A stretch of 64,000 bases of DNA from Cupriavidus pinatubonensis. GTDB taxonomy: Bacteria; Pseudomonadota; Gammaproteobacteria; Burkholderiales; Burkholderiaceae. Made by a program: the position numbers and the translations under genes. Location: positions 868,001 to 932,000 of the forward strand of contig NZ_CP080767.1 in NCBI RefSeq assembly GCF_019602855.1, in the 5' to 3' direction. Shown here one piece after another: positions 54,119 through 63,075 of this stretch; positions within the stretch are counted from its first letter, which is position 1, and every line of letters begins with the position of its first letter. The notes below the pieces were generated by a model. That model saw only the letters and a program-made list of their open reading frames with translations, made no database searches and had not been told where the DNA came from.

Positions 54119-54892
54119 CTAACCTCGCCCCTCCGGCCCACCCCCCGGCTTGCTCATCAGCGCAGACAGCAGATCCATGGGCAACGGAAACACAATCGTC
54201 GAACTCTTGTCCCCCGCAATCTGCGTCAGCGTCTGCATATACCGCAGTTGCATCGCCTGAGGCTGTCGCGCGAGCATCTGCGCCGCTTCCAGCAGCTTCT
54301 CCGAAGCCTGCAGTTCGCCTTCGGCATGAATGACCTTGGCGCGCCGTTCCCGTTCCGCCTCGGCCTGCCGCGCGATGGCGCGTACCATCGACTCGTTCAG
54401 GTCGACATGCTTGATCTCCACGTTCGATACCTTGATGCCCCACGCATCGGTCTGCGCGTCGAGTACCTTCTGGATGTCGAGGTTGAGCCGTTCGCGCTCG
54501 GCCAGCATCTCGTCCAGTTCATGCTTGCCGAGTACCGCGCGCAGCGTGGTCTGCGCGAGCTGGCTCGTGGCTTCGAGAAAGTTGGCGACCTGGATGATGG
54601 CGCGCTCCGGGTCGACCACCCGGAAGTAGACCACCGCGTTGACCTTGACCGATACGTTGTCGTGCGAGATCACGTCCTGCGGCGGCACGTCCATGACCAC
54701 GGTGCGCAGGTCCACGCGGACCATCTGCTGCACAACCGGGATGATCAGCACCAGGCCTGGCCCCTTCACCTTCCAGAAGCGCCCGAGCATGAACACCACG
54801 CCGCGTTCGTATTCGCGCAGCACGCGGAACGCGGTAATGACGAGCAAGGCCAGCAGGAAGATCAAACCGCCGAAGCTGAATCCGTATGCCAT
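54119..54892 (-). CDS. SPFH-domain slipin (stomatin-like)
   Basis: 257 residues. One N-terminal membrane anchor ([18 protein letters not shown]), then the SPFH/band-7 domain ([37 protein letters not shown]) and a coiled coil ([30 protein letters not shown]). Organises membrane microdomains with its NfeD partner, the next gene upstream (12-base gap). Confidence 0.94.
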   Translation of the reverse strand: MAYGFSFGGLIFLLALLVITAFRVLREYERGVVFMLGRFWKVKGPGLVLIIPVVQQMVRVDLRTVVMDVPPQDVISHDNVSVKVNAVVYFRVVDPERAIIQVANFLEATSQLAQTTLRAVLGKHELDEMLAERERLNLDIQKVLDAQTDAWGIKVSNVEIKHVDLNESMVRAIARQAEAERERRAKVIHAEGELQASEKLLEAAQMLARQPQAMQLRYMQTLTQIAGDKSSTIVFPLPMDLLSALMSKPGGGPEGRG

Positions 54893-54904
54893 GGTCAGGC
54901 TCCC

Positions 54905-56323
54905 TCAGGTTGGTTGGCGTGCGGGCGGGATTTCCGGGGCGCTGACGACATCGAGCAGCAGCCCCTCGCGTGCTGTGACAATGACAGGCGTGCCGCGCGC
55001 GAGCGGCCGCGCACTGCGGATGCGCCACTGTTCGCCACGCACCATCGCCCAGCCTTCGTCCTGCAGATCGTCGAGCACTTCGCCGCGGCTGCCCACCAGC
55101 GTGTCGGCGCCGCTGACGACCGGCCGCCTGCGGGCGCGCAGCAATAGCGCCGACATGCCGAACAGGAACAGCGCCGATACTGCCGACAGCGCGGCGATCA
55201 GTCCGATCGGCACACCGAAACCAGGCACGTCGGTATCGATCAGCATCACGGCGCCAAACGCGAACGCGACAATGCCGCCCACGCCCAGCGTGCCGAAGGA
55301 CGGCAGGAACAACTCGGCCACCATGCAGCCGATGCCCAGTGCGATCAGCGCCAGTCCCGCATAGTTGACCGGCAGCATCTGCAGCGCGAACAGGCCGATG
55401 AGCAAGCAGATTGCGCCGGCCACGCCGGGCACCACCATGCCCGGTGTGGAGAACTCGAAGATCAGCCCGTAGATGCCGATCATCATCAGCAGCAGCGCGA
55501 CGCTCGGCTCGGTGATGACGGCCAGGAAGCGGCTGCGCCAGTCAGGTTCTAGCGTGACGACCGTGGCGCGGTCGGTCTGCAGTACGCGCTCGACGCCGGC
55601 GGCCGTGATGCGCTTGCCGTTCACCTTGCGCAGCAGGTCCGGCAGGTCGGTGGCGACCATGTCGACCACGCGCTGTGTAGCGGCCTCGGTTGCGGACAGG
55701 CTGACCGCTTCGCGCACCGCGCGCTCGGCCCAGTGGGCGTTGCGGCCGCGAAGCTGCGCGAGGCCGCGGATATACGCCGAGGCATCGTGCATCTGCTTGC
55801 GCGTCATCGTGTCCTGCGCGGCAGGTTCGCTGGCTGGCGATGAAGCCGGCGCGGCCTCAGGCTTCTGCGGGCCGCCGATGCCGATCTGCACGGGACTCGC
55901 GGCACCGAGGTTGGTGCCCGGCGCCATGGCGGCGATATGGCTCGCGTACAGGATGTAGGTTCCAGCGCTGGCCGCACGGGCGCCGCCGGGGAACACGTAG
56001 CTGGCGATCGGCACGGGTGAGGCGAGGATGGCCTGGATGATCTCGCGCATCGACAGGTCGAGGCCGCCCGGCGTATCCATTTCGAGCACGACGAGCTGCG
56101 CACCGCCTTCGCGCGCGCGTTCCATGCCGCGCAGCACGAAGCTTGCGCTGGCCGGGCCGATGGCGCCCTTGAGCGGAATCACATAGACGGGAGCGGTGCC
56201 GGCGACGGTTCCCGCCGGCACGGAAGCGGTCGGGGCAGCCCCCAGCACCGCGAGTGCGAAGCCGGCCAGCAGCAATCCGACATAAAGCCATGGGTGCGCG
56301 AGGCGCGCAATGGCGAATCTCAT
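54905..56323 (-). CDS. NfeD family membrane serine protease-like protein
   Basis: 472 residues from ATG 56323. A signal/TM segment is followed by a ClpP-like domain with SAGTYILYASHIAAMAPGTNLGAA (Ser nucleophile in ASAG), then a membrane domain of four or five helices (about 285-415) and a C-terminal OB-fold (GSRGEVLDDLQDEGWAMVRGEQWRI). Typical NfeD1b plan: an NfeD gene followed by a slipin gene in one operon. Together they act on membrane proteins. The gene order and domains are clear; substrates are unknown. Confidence 0.93.
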   Translation of the reverse strand: MRFAIARLAHPWLYVGLLLAGFALAVLGAAPTASVPAGTVAGTAPVYVIPLKGAIGPASASFVLRGMERAREGGAQLVVLEMDTPGGLDLSMREIIQAILASPVPIASYVFPGGARAASAGTYILYASHIAAMAPGTNLGAASPVQIGIGGPQKPEAAPASSPASEPAAQDTMTRKQMHDASAYIRGLAQLRGRNAHWAERAVREAVSLSATEAATQRVVDMVATDLPDLLRKVNGKRITAAGVERVLQTDRATVVTLEPDWRSRFLAVITEPSVALLLMMIGIYGLIFEFSTPGMVVPGVAGAICLLIGLFALQMLPVNYAGLALIALGIGCMVAELFLPSFGTLGVGGIVAFAFGAVMLIDTDVPGFGVPIGLIAALSAVSALFLFGMSALLLRARRRPVVSGADTLVGSRGEVLDDLQDEGWAMVRGEQWRIRSARPLARGTPVIVTAREGLLLDVVSAPEIPPARQPT

Positions 56324-56416
56324 CGCAAGGGGCGTGGCACACCGAGTGCCATGGTGGCGCCACTTCCAGTGTAGGCGACCGGGCACATCCTGCACGGCCC
56401 GCGGCGAATGGGGCGC

Positions 56417-57310
56417 TCAGGCGGCGGCAGGCAGGGCGGGGTTGCCGGCCGGAGCGGCCGGCGTTGGCAGCGCCTGAACCAGCGCGTCGAGCGCCGCGCT
56501 GGCCATGGCCGGATGCCACGCCAGCAGCGTTCGCACGCACCCCGCCTCGCCAAGACTGTGCAGGCTGATGGCAGGCAAGTCGCGATACAGGCCGAGCACC
56601 GAGCGCGGCACGATTGCGGCGCCGATGCCTGCCGCCGCGCAGGCCACGATTGCGTGATAGGAATTCAGCTCCAGCACGCGCGGCGCCGGTCCGCCGCCGG
56701 CCGCATGCCACGCTTCAAGCCGGGCCCGGTAATTGCAGCCAGGCTCGAAGCCGAGCAGCGTGCCGGTTTCGAGATCCGCGGCACTGTGGATCGGGCGATG
56801 TCCGGCGCGGGCGATCACCACCAGTTCTTCCTCGAACGCCGGCCGCGATGCCAGCACGGGATTGCCAAGCGGCTCGGCGACGAAGGCGCAGTCGGCCTCG
56901 AAGCGCTCCAGCGCCTCCATGGCCTGCCGGGTCGGCAATGTGACCAGTTCGAGCTGGACCTCCGGCCAGGCCTGGTGATAGGCGGCCAGCATCGCGGGCA
57001 GCCGGCTGGCCGCAGTGCTTTCCATCGATGCGATGCGCAGCCGACCGTGCGGGCGGGATGGCAGCACCGCATGGCGCGCCTCGTCGGCCAGCCGCAGCAT
57101 ACGGCCGGCGTAATCGAGCAGTGTCTGCCCGGCCGGCGTCAGCACCATGCGCTTGCCGTCACGCACGAACAGCTCCACGCCAAGTGATTCCTCGAGCTGG
57201 CGGATGCGCGTTGTGACGTTGGATTGCACCCGGTGCAGACGTTCTGCGGCGCGTGTGACGCCGCCTGCCTCCACCACCGTCCGGAAGATTTCAAGCGTGG
57301 CCAGGTCCAT
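56417..57310 (-). CDS. LysR-family regulator
   Basis: 297 residues. HTH at 1-60 (LEIFRTVVEAGGVTRAAERLHRVQSNVTTRIRQLEESLG) with a LysR substrate-binding domain (RLRIASMESTAASRLPAMLAAYH). Ends in an Ala/Pro-rich tail. Divergent from the tautomerase-MFS genes across 147 bases with an inverted repeat at 57345-57368, so it probably regulates them. Confidence 0.93.
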   Translation of the reverse strand: MDLATLEIFRTVVEAGGVTRAAERLHRVQSNVTTRIRQLEESLGVELFVRDGKRMVLTPAGQTLLDYAGRMLRLADEARHAVLPSRPHGRLRIASMESTAASRLPAMLAAYHQAWPEVQLELVTLPTRQAMEALERFEADCAFVAEPLGNPVLASRPAFEEELVVIARAGHRPIHSAADLETGTLLGFEPGCNYRARLEAWHAAGGGPAPRVLELNSYHAIVACAAAGIGAAIVPRSVLGLYRDLPAISLHSLGEAGCVRTLLAWHPAMASAALDALVQALPTPAAPAGNPALPAAA

Positions 57311-57344
57311 GGCGGCTCCAGTCAGTCAGAGTTGTATCATCTCT

Positions 57345-57368
57345 ATCAAAGATGTATGGCATCTTGAT
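57345..57368. promoter_or_regulatory. near-perfect inverted repeat in the LysR/tautomerase region
   Basis: ATCAAAGATG, five bases, CATCTTGAT: a dyad with one extra base in one arm, about 35 bases from the LysR start. GATGATCATC, a separate 10-bp perfect palindrome, follows near 57384. Candidate binding site for the LysR protein. Confidence 0.45.
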
Positions 57369-57457
57369 AATTCATTTATGAAGATGATCATCACGGCGTA
57401 GCATAGTTGAATCCACGCCGGTTCACCACCGGCCGCCGACATTGAAGGAACGACGAC

Positions 57458-57661
57458 ATGCCATATGTGAACATCCGCATCACCCGGGAAGGCACGACCG
57501 CCGCACAGAAGGCGCAGTTGATTCGCGGCGCCACGCAACTCCTGGCTGACGTGCTCGGCAAGGATCCACGCTCTACCGTGGTGGTCATCGACGAGGTCGA
57601 TCCGGATAACTGGGGCTTTGCGGGCGAAACCACCACGGAGCGCCGCAAGGCGGGCCGGTGA
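57458..57661 (+). CDS. tautomerase-superfamily protein (4-oxalocrotonate tautomerase type)
   Basis: 67 residues; small 4-OT-like subunit. After methionine removal the expected catalytic Pro1 is first (PYVNIRITREG). VIDEVDPDNWGFAGE matches the NWG-xGG region. By eye, neither of the usual arginines (11 and 39) aligns. The substrate is unknown. The ATG has GAAGGAA upstream; the stop overlaps the MFS start (TGATG). A paralog lies at 59819. Confidence 0.88.
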   Translation: MPYVNIRITREGTTAAQKAQLIRGATQLLADVLGKDPRSTVVVIDEVDPDNWGFAGETTTERRKAGR

Positions 57662-58899
57662 TGGCTGCGGCAGGTACAGGAACGGCAGCAGCGAGCATGT
57701 CGCGGCGCGAGTCCGGAGCGTGGGCGGTTGCCCTGGCAGGGCTGGCATGCCTGGCCGTGGTGATGGGCATCGGCCGCTTCGCGTTCACGCCGCTGCTGCC
57801 GATGATGCTGCACGATGGCACGGTCAACCTGCATGAGGGCGGCTGGCTCGCCACACTCAACTACATTGGCTATTTTGTCGGCGCCGCCGTCTGCCTGTTC
57901 ATTCGCCCGGAGCCCGCGCGCACGATCCGGGTCGGGCTGGTGGCCACGGTGCTGCTGACGCTGGGCATGGCGCTGCCCGGCGGCATGCCGGCCTGGGCGG
58001 TTTGGCGTGCGTTGGCGGGTGTGGCTAGCGCCGTCGTGCTTGTCTACACCTCGGGCTGGTGCATGCAACGGCTGGCGGATCTGGGACAGCCGGCACTGGG
58101 CGGCCTGATCTTCTGCGGGCCGGGCATCGGCATCGTAGTGACCGGCGTCTCGGCGTTCGGCATGGTCGCCGCCGGCTGGGATGCCACCACCGGCTGGATC
58201 GCCTTCACGGTCATGGCAGCGGTGCTGGTGCTCGCGGTCTGGCGGGTATTCTCGTCCGGCGAACGGCCGGCGCCCGCAAGCGCCAAAACCAGTGCCATCG
58301 ACCCGGCACGCAGCGCGCGGCTGGATGGCGAGACGTGGGCACTGACGGTGGCCTATGGCCTCGCGGGTTTCGGCTACATCATCACGGCGACCTTCCTGCC
58401 CGTGATCGCGCGGCAGGCGATGCCGGGCTCGGTGTGGGCGGACCTGTTCTGGCCGGTGTTCGGCGCCGGCGTGACGATCGGCGCCTATCTCGCGACGCGC
58501 GTGGGCATGGCGCACGACAACCGCCGGTTGCTCGCATGGGCCTACGCCATGCAGGCACTGGGCGTGGCGATCGCCGTGGTCTTTCCGAACGTCACCGGCT
58601 TTGCCGTGAGCAGCCTGCTGGCTGGGCTGCCGTTCACCGCGCTGGTGTCGTTCGCGATGCGCGAGGCGCGCCGGCTGTGGGGGCCGCAGGCGCCGCGCCT
58701 GATGGGCCTGATGACGGCGTCCTACGGCCTGGGCCAGATCATCGGACCGCCGCTGGCCACGGCGCTCGTCGCGCGCTCGGGTGGCTTTGCAAGCTCGCTG
58801 GCGTGCGCATCCGCCGCGCTGCTCGCGGGCGCCGTGATGTTCGTATGGATGCGCCGCGCCTGGCCCATCCCGGTGCCGCCGCAGACTGCGCTACAGTAA
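57661..58899 (+). CDS. MFS transporter, YbfB/YjiJ family
   Basis: 412 residues, about 12 helices. The motif VVMGIGRFAFTPLLPMM near residue 35 is the signature of YbfB/YjiJ proteins. Translationally coupled to the upstream tautomerase gene by a one-base overlap (a GTG at 57658 is an alternative start). Likely imports the compound that the following enzymes process; the substrate is unknown. Confidence 0.92.
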   Translation: MAAAGTGTAAASMSRRESGAWAVALAGLACLAVVMGIGRFAFTPLLPMMLHDGTVNLHEGGWLATLNYIGYFVGAAVCLFIRPEPARTIRVGLVATVLLTLGMALPGGMPAWAVWRALAGVASAVVLVYTSGWCMQRLADLGQPALGGLIFCGPGIGIVVTGVSAFGMVAAGWDATTGWIAFTVMAAVLVLAVWRVFSSGERPAPASAKTSAIDPARSARLDGETWALTVAYGLAGFGYIITATFLPVIARQAMPGSVWADLFWPVFGAGVTIGAYLATRVGMAHDNRRLLAWAYAMQALGVAIAVVFPNVTGFAVSSLLAGLPFTALVSFAMREARRLWGPQAPRLMGLMTASYGLGQIIGPPLATALVARSGGFASSLACASAALLAGAVMFVWMRRAWPIPVPPQTALQ

Positions 58900-58986
58900 C
58901 GCCTTCGCCGCCCTTTTGCGGACTCCAGACTCAGGAAGCCGGGACCAACACCGGCACCAGACACCGGGCGGCGCAGGAGCGACCCC

Positions 58987-59760
58987 ATGTCTTTTACCTT
59001 GCAGCCGGCGCGTGCCGCCGGAGCACCCAGCCCCGTCACGCCGGAAGAGCAGCGCGTCCGCGTCGACCTGGCAGCCGCCTACCGGCTGTCGGCGCTCCAG
59101 GGCTGGGATGACCTGATCTACACCCATATCTCGGCCACGGTTCCTGGCGAGCCGGATCACTTCCTGATCAACCCGTTCGGCTTTGCCTTCGAGGAAATCC
59201 GGGCATCGGACCTCGTCAAGATCAATGGCCGCGGCGAGGTGGTCGGCGAGACCGTCCATCCGGTCAATGTGACCGGCTTCGCGCTGCACGGCGCGGTGCA
59301 CGCGGCACGCGCCGATGCGATGTGCGTCATGCACCTGCACAACACCGCCGGCATCGCGGTGTCGGCACAGGCCGAAGGCCTCCTGCCGCTGTCGCAGCAC
59401 GCGATGCGTTTCCACTGTCGCATGGCTTACCACGACTACGAAGGCCTCGCGTTCACGCGGGCCGAAGGCGCGCGGCTGACGGCATCGCTCGGCCAGCAGC
59501 AGGCCATGCTCTTGCGCAATCACGGCACGCTCACCGTCGGTCGTACGGTTGCCGAAGCCTATGTGCTGATGGCGACGCTGATCAAGGCATGCGAGGTCCA
59601 GATCGGCGCGCAGGCTGGCGGCCGGCTCGTGCGACCCGCGCCCGGCGTGGCGGAAAAGGCGTCCGAGCAGCTCTACGACAACGGCGCCATAGAAGGCGCG
59701 CTGGAGTGGCCGGCGCTGCTGCGCAAACTCGATAGAATCGATGCCTCGTTCCGGGACTGA
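58987..59760 (+). CDS. class II aldolase/adducin family protein
   Basis: 257 residues. LQGWDDLIYTHISATVPGEPDHFLINPFGFAFEEI and VMHLHNTAGIAVSAQAEGLLPLSQHAMRFHCRMAYHDYEG are the class II aldolase/adducin signatures, with the metal-binding HLH and later LRNHGTLTVG. Such proteins split or decarboxylate sugar or keto acids. Exact reaction unknown. Follows the MFS gene by 87 bases. Confidence 0.93.
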   Translation: MSFTLQPARAAGAPSPVTPEEQRVRVDLAAAYRLSALQGWDDLIYTHISATVPGEPDHFLINPFGFAFEEIRASDLVKINGRGEVVGETVHPVNVTGFALHGAVHAARADAMCVMHLHNTAGIAVSAQAEGLLPLSQHAMRFHCRMAYHDYEGLAFTRAEGARLTASLGQQQAMLLRNHGTLTVGRTVAEAYVLMATLIKACEVQIGAQAGGRLVRPAPGVAEKASEQLYDNGAIEGALEWPALLRKLDRIDASFRD

Positions 59761-59818
59761 TTGCCCGCGACAGACAGACGAACAAACGAACACCCAAAGA
59801 CAACGCAAGGAGCCAGGA

Positions 59819-60007
59819 ATGCCGACGTTTCACGTAGAGATGTTTGAAGGCCGCACCATCGAACAGAAGCGCACGTTCGTCGACGCCGTGACGCGCGTCA
59901 CCTGCGAGACGCTGGGCTGCGAGCCCGCGGCCGTGGACATCATCATCACCGACGTCAAGCGCGAGAACTGGGCCACCGGCGGCGAGCTGTGGGCCGACAA
60001 GAAGTAA
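59819..60007 (+). CDS. second tautomerase-superfamily protein
   Basis: 62 residues from ATG 59819, which has AAGGAG upstream. Pro1 (PTFHVEMFEGR), Arg11 and the NWATGGELWADKK tail follow the 4-OT pattern. Position 39 appears to be Asp, not Arg. Paralog of the gene at 57458. The gap to the threonine aldolase gene is 31 bases. Confidence 0.9.
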   Translation: MPTFHVEMFEGRTIEQKRTFVDAVTRVTCETLGCEPAAVDIIITDVKRENWATGGELWADKK

Positions 60008-60038
60008 CCGCACCAGCCACACACCGCAAGACCCGCCT

Positions 60039-61079
60039 ATGACCAAGCAGCATTTCGCCTCGGACAACTACGCCGGCTTTTGTCCGGAGTCGCTGAAGTA
60101 TTTCCTCGAAGCCAACGGCACGGGCCACGAACAGGCCTATGGCGACGATTCCTGGACCCAGAAAGTCTGCGACCGGATCCGCGACCTGTTCCAGACCGAT
60201 TGCGAAGTGTTCTTCGTCTTCAACGGCACGGCAGCAAACTCCCTCGCGCTATCGGCGCTGTGCCAGTCGTACCACTCGGTCATCTGCCACGAACTGGCGC
60301 ATATCGAGACCGACGAGTGCGGCGGGCCGGAGTTCTTCTCCAACGGCTCCAAGCTGCTGACCGCGCCGGGCGAGAACGGCAAGCTCACGCCCGATGCGAT
60401 CGAGGCACTGGTCACGCGCCGCTCGGACATCCACTACCCGAAGCCTAAGGTGGTGTCGCTGACGCAGTCGACCGAAGTCGGCACCGTCTATACGGTGGAG
60501 GAGGTTAGGGCGATTGCCGCCATCGCCAAGCGCCGCCAGCTTCGCGTTCACATGGACGGCGCGCGTTTTGCCAATGCGGTGGCTTCGCTCGGCGTGCATC
60601 CGTCCGAGATCACGTGGCGCGCCGGCGTGGATGTACTGTGCTTCGGCGGCACCAAGAACGGACTGCCGGTGGGCGAGGCGGTGGTCTTCTTCGATCGCCG
60701 CCTGGCTGAGGACTTTGCCTACCGTGTCAAGCAGGCTGGCCAGCTTGCATCGAAGATGCGTTTCATCTCGGCGCCGTGGCTCGGACTGCTGGAAAACGAC
60801 GTCTGGCTGTCCAACGCGCGGCATGCCAATGCCATGGCGCAGCTGCTGCAGTCGCGCATTACAGATATCCCGGGTGTGCGCATCATGTTCCCCACCGAGT
60901 CCAACGCGGTGTTCGCCGAACTGCCGCTGCCAGCGATCGAGGCATTGCGCGCAAAGGGCTGGCGCTTCTATACGTTCATCGGTGCGGGCGGCTGCCGCTT
61001 TATGTGTGCGTGGGACCTGCAGCCTGAGACGGTCGAGGCGCTTGCGGCTGACATGCACGTGGCCTGCGCAGCCTGCTGA
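60039..61079 (+). CDS. ltaE: low-specificity L-threonine aldolase
   Basis: 346 residues. PLP enzyme that splits threonine to glycine and acetaldehyde. FNGTAANSLALSAL, THQ-type CHELAHIETDECGGPEFFSNG, MDGARFANAV and DVLCFGGTKNGLPVGEAVVFF with the Schiff-base Lys at about 206 are all present. The last 15 residues end in a Cys-rich VACAAC. Part of the rightward gene set that begins with the tautomerase at 57458, though it may have its own promoter. Confidence 0.95.
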   Translation: MTKQHFASDNYAGFCPESLKYFLEANGTGHEQAYGDDSWTQKVCDRIRDLFQTDCEVFFVFNGTAANSLALSALCQSYHSVICHELAHIETDECGGPEFFSNGSKLLTAPGENGKLTPDAIEALVTRRSDIHYPKPKVVSLTQSTEVGTVYTVEEVRAIAAIAKRRQLRVHMDGARFANAVASLGVHPSEITWRAGVDVLCFGGTKNGLPVGEAVVFFDRRLAEDFAYRVKQAGQLASKMRFISAPWLGLLENDVWLSNARHANAMAQLLQSRITDIPGVRIMFPTESNAVFAELPLPAIEALRAKGWRFYTFIGAGGCRFMCAWDLQPETVEALAADMHVACAAC

Positions 61080-61145
61080 AAGTCGCACTCAGGCGTAAGA
61101 TACCGGGCGGTAGCAGAACATAACGAGACACCGAGGAGCTCCCCC

Positions 61146-61730
61146 ATGCAATACCGATTCTGCCCGCAATGCGGCGCGCCGCTCGAGGTGATGCCGCTGT
61201 CCGGGCGCGAACGCCACGCCTGTATCCAGCCGGAATGCGGCTTCGTGCACTGGAACAATCCGCTGCCGGTACTGGCAGCGGTCGTCGAGTACGAAGGCAA
61301 GCTGCTGCTTGCGCGCAATGCGGCATGGCCGGAGCAGATGTTCGCGCTGGTCACCGGCTTCCTTGAACGTGACGAGACGCCCGAGCTGGGCGTGGCGCGC
61401 GAGCTGAAGGAAGAAACGAACCTCGACACCGAAGCCGTGTCGCTGATCGGTGTCTACGAATTCATGCGCAAGAACGAGCTGATCATCGCCTATCACGTGA
61501 AGGCGAGCGGCAACATCGCGCTGTCCGAAGAGCTGGCCGAGTACAAGCTGGTCGCGCCCGAGAACATGCGTATCTGGTCGGCCGGCACCGGCTTCGCTGT
61601 CGCCGACTGGCTGCAGGCGCGCGGTTACCCGGTGCGCTTCTTCGATCGCCGCACGGGCGAGGACATCCCAGACCCGCGCCAGCCGAGTGACTTCAGCGTC
61701 CTGAACGGTTCGCTACAATATCGGGTCTGA
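61146..61730 (+). CDS. NUDIX hydrolase with zinc ribbon
   Basis: 194 residues. Four cysteines (6, 9, 26, 31) form a zinc ribbon ahead of the NUDIX domain. The NUDIX box GFLERDETPELGVARELKEETNL (71-93, written here in part) keeps the REL and EE residues. NudC-like proteins of this layout act on NAD-type dinucleotides; the reduced size and altered end of the box leave the substrate open. ATG at 61146. Confidence 0.9.
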   Translation: MQYRFCPQCGAPLEVMPLSGRERHACIQPECGFVHWNNPLPVLAAVVEYEGKLLLARNAAWPEQMFALVTGFLERDETPELGVARELKEETNLDTEAVSLIGVYEFMRKNELIIAYHVKASGNIALSEELAEYKLVAPENMRIWSAGTGFAVADWLQARGYPVRFFDRRTGEDIPDPRQPSDFSVLNGSLQYRV

Positions 61731-61759
61731 AGACTGAAAAAAGAGCAAGGAAGAGAGGA

Positions 61760-61987
61760 ATGGAGTTCCAGAAAGAAGTGGATGCGCGTGGCCTGAACTG
61801 CCCGCTGCCGATCCTGCGTACCAAGAAGGCGCTGGCCGACATGGCCAGCGGTGACGTGCTCAAGGTGCTGGCCACCGATCCGGGCGCCACGCGCGATTTC
61901 CAGGCCTTTGCCAAGCAGACCGGCAACGAGCTACTGTCGCACCAGGAAGTCGACAAGGTGTTCGTGTTCTACATGCGCCGTCGTTGA
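61760..61987 (+). CDS. tusA: TusA-family sulfurtransferase
   Basis: 75 residues. DARGLNCPLPILRTKKAL carries the CPxP motif with the active Cys14. Sulfur-relay protein for tRNA 2-thiouridine or related pathways. Starts 29 bases after the NUDIX gene and ends before a hairpin terminator. Symbol by family; the exact pathway is inferred. Confidence 0.93.
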   Translation: MEFQKEVDARGLNCPLPILRTKKALADMASGDVLKVLATDPGATRDFQAFAKQTGNELLSHQEVDKVFVFYMRRR

Positions 61988-62014
61988 TTGCTGACCGTCT
62001 CCCGGCCAGATAGC

Positions 62015-62042
62015 AGAAAAGCCGCTCTTGGGCGGCTTTTCT
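62015..62042. terminator. bidirectional terminator between tusA and galU
   Basis: AGAAAAGCCGC, 6-base loop, GCGGCTTTTCT: an 11-bp palindrome whose A-rich and T-rich flanks give a U-tract on both strands. It ends tusA on the + strand (28 bases after the stop) and galU on the - strand (22 bases after its stop). Confidence 0.9.
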
Positions 62043-62063
62043 CATGATGGGCCCGGTGGACGC

Positions 62064-62960
62064 TCAGGCCATCGTGCCGTCGGCGAGGTAGGTGCCGCGG
62101 TGTTCGAGGTAATCGCGGAAACCAGCGCTGACTTCCGGGTGCTTCAGCGCGTACTCGACCGTGGCCTTCAGGTAGCCGAGCTTGCTGCCGCAGTCATAGC
62201 GCGTGCCGTGGTAGCGGTACGCCAGCACCTGCTCCTGGCTGAGCAGTGACTGGATCGCGTCGGTAAGCTGGAACTCGCCGCCCGCGCCCGGCTTCAGTTC
62301 GCGCAGGTGGTCGAAGATGCGCGGCGTCAAGATGTAGCGGCCGACCACGCCCAGGTTGGACGGTGCGTCTTCGGGTGCCGGCTTTTCCACGATGCCAGAC
62401 ATCTTGATCACGCCTTCATCCCATTCGCGGCCATCGACCACGCCGTATGAACGGCTCTGCTCCGGGGCGATCTCTTCGACGCCGAGCACCGAGCAGTTGT
62501 AGTGGTTGTACAGGTCCACCATCTGCTTCATCACCGGCGGCGTGCCGTCGATCAGGTCATCGGCCAGCATGACCGCGAACGGGGCTTCACCGACGAGCTT
62601 GGCGGCGCACAGTACGGCATGGCCCAGGCCCAGCGCTTCAGGCTGGCGCACGTAGTAGCACTCCACGTTGGCCGGCTTGATCGAACGCACCACGTCGAGC
62701 AGCGCCTGCTTGTTCTTTGCCTCGAGTTCCACTTCCAGTTCGAAGGCCTTGTCGAAGTGGTCTTCGATCGCGCGCTTGGAGCGGCCCGTGACGAAGATCA
62801 TTTCGGTGATGCCGGCGGCCATGGCTTCTTCCACGGCGTACTGGATCAGAGGCTTGTCGACCACTGGCAGCATTTCCTTCGGGCTGGCCTTGGTGGCGGG
62901 CAGAAAGCGGGTGCCCAGGCCCGCGACCGGGAAGACGGCCTTGGTAACGCGATTTTCCAT
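62064..62960 (-). CDS. galU: UTP-glucose-1-phosphate uridylyltransferase
   Basis: 298 residues. Makes UDP-glucose for envelope polysaccharides. [39 protein letters not shown] is the nucleotidyltransferase signature; [10 protein letters not shown] and [13 protein letters not shown] are family marks. Separated from valS upstream by 115 bases. Confidence 0.97.
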   Translation of the reverse strand: MENRVTKAVFPVAGLGTRFLPATKASPKEMLPVVDKPLIQYAVEEAMAAGITEMIFVTGRSKRAIEDHFDKAFELEVELEAKNKQALLDVVRSIKPANVECYYVRQPEALGLGHAVLCAAKLVGEAPFAVMLADDLIDGTPPVMKQMVDLYNHYNCSVLGVEEIAPEQSRSYGVVDGREWDEGVIKMSGIVEKPAPEDAPSNLGVVGRYILTPRIFDHLRELKPGAGGEFQLTDAIQSLLSQEQVLAYRYHGTRYDCGSKLGYLKATVEYALKHPEVSAGFRDYLEHRGTYLADGTMA

Positions 62961-63023
62961 GTCAGCTATTCCTTCGGATTCGACTTGTAACCCTGCCGGA
63001 TACTGCGGGGGCCGTCTGTCAGG

Positions 63024-63049
63024 TTCCGTCCGACGTCAGGCGGACGGAA
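63024..63049. other. 9-bp inverted repeat between valS and galU
   Basis: TTCCGTCCG, 8-base loop, CGGACGGAA: a perfect repeat 64 bases upstream of the galU start. No T-run. It could be a regulator site for galU or a weak transcript end for valS. Confidence 0.4.
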
Positions 63050-63075
63050 ACCGACATACCCACAGTAGTTCCCGT

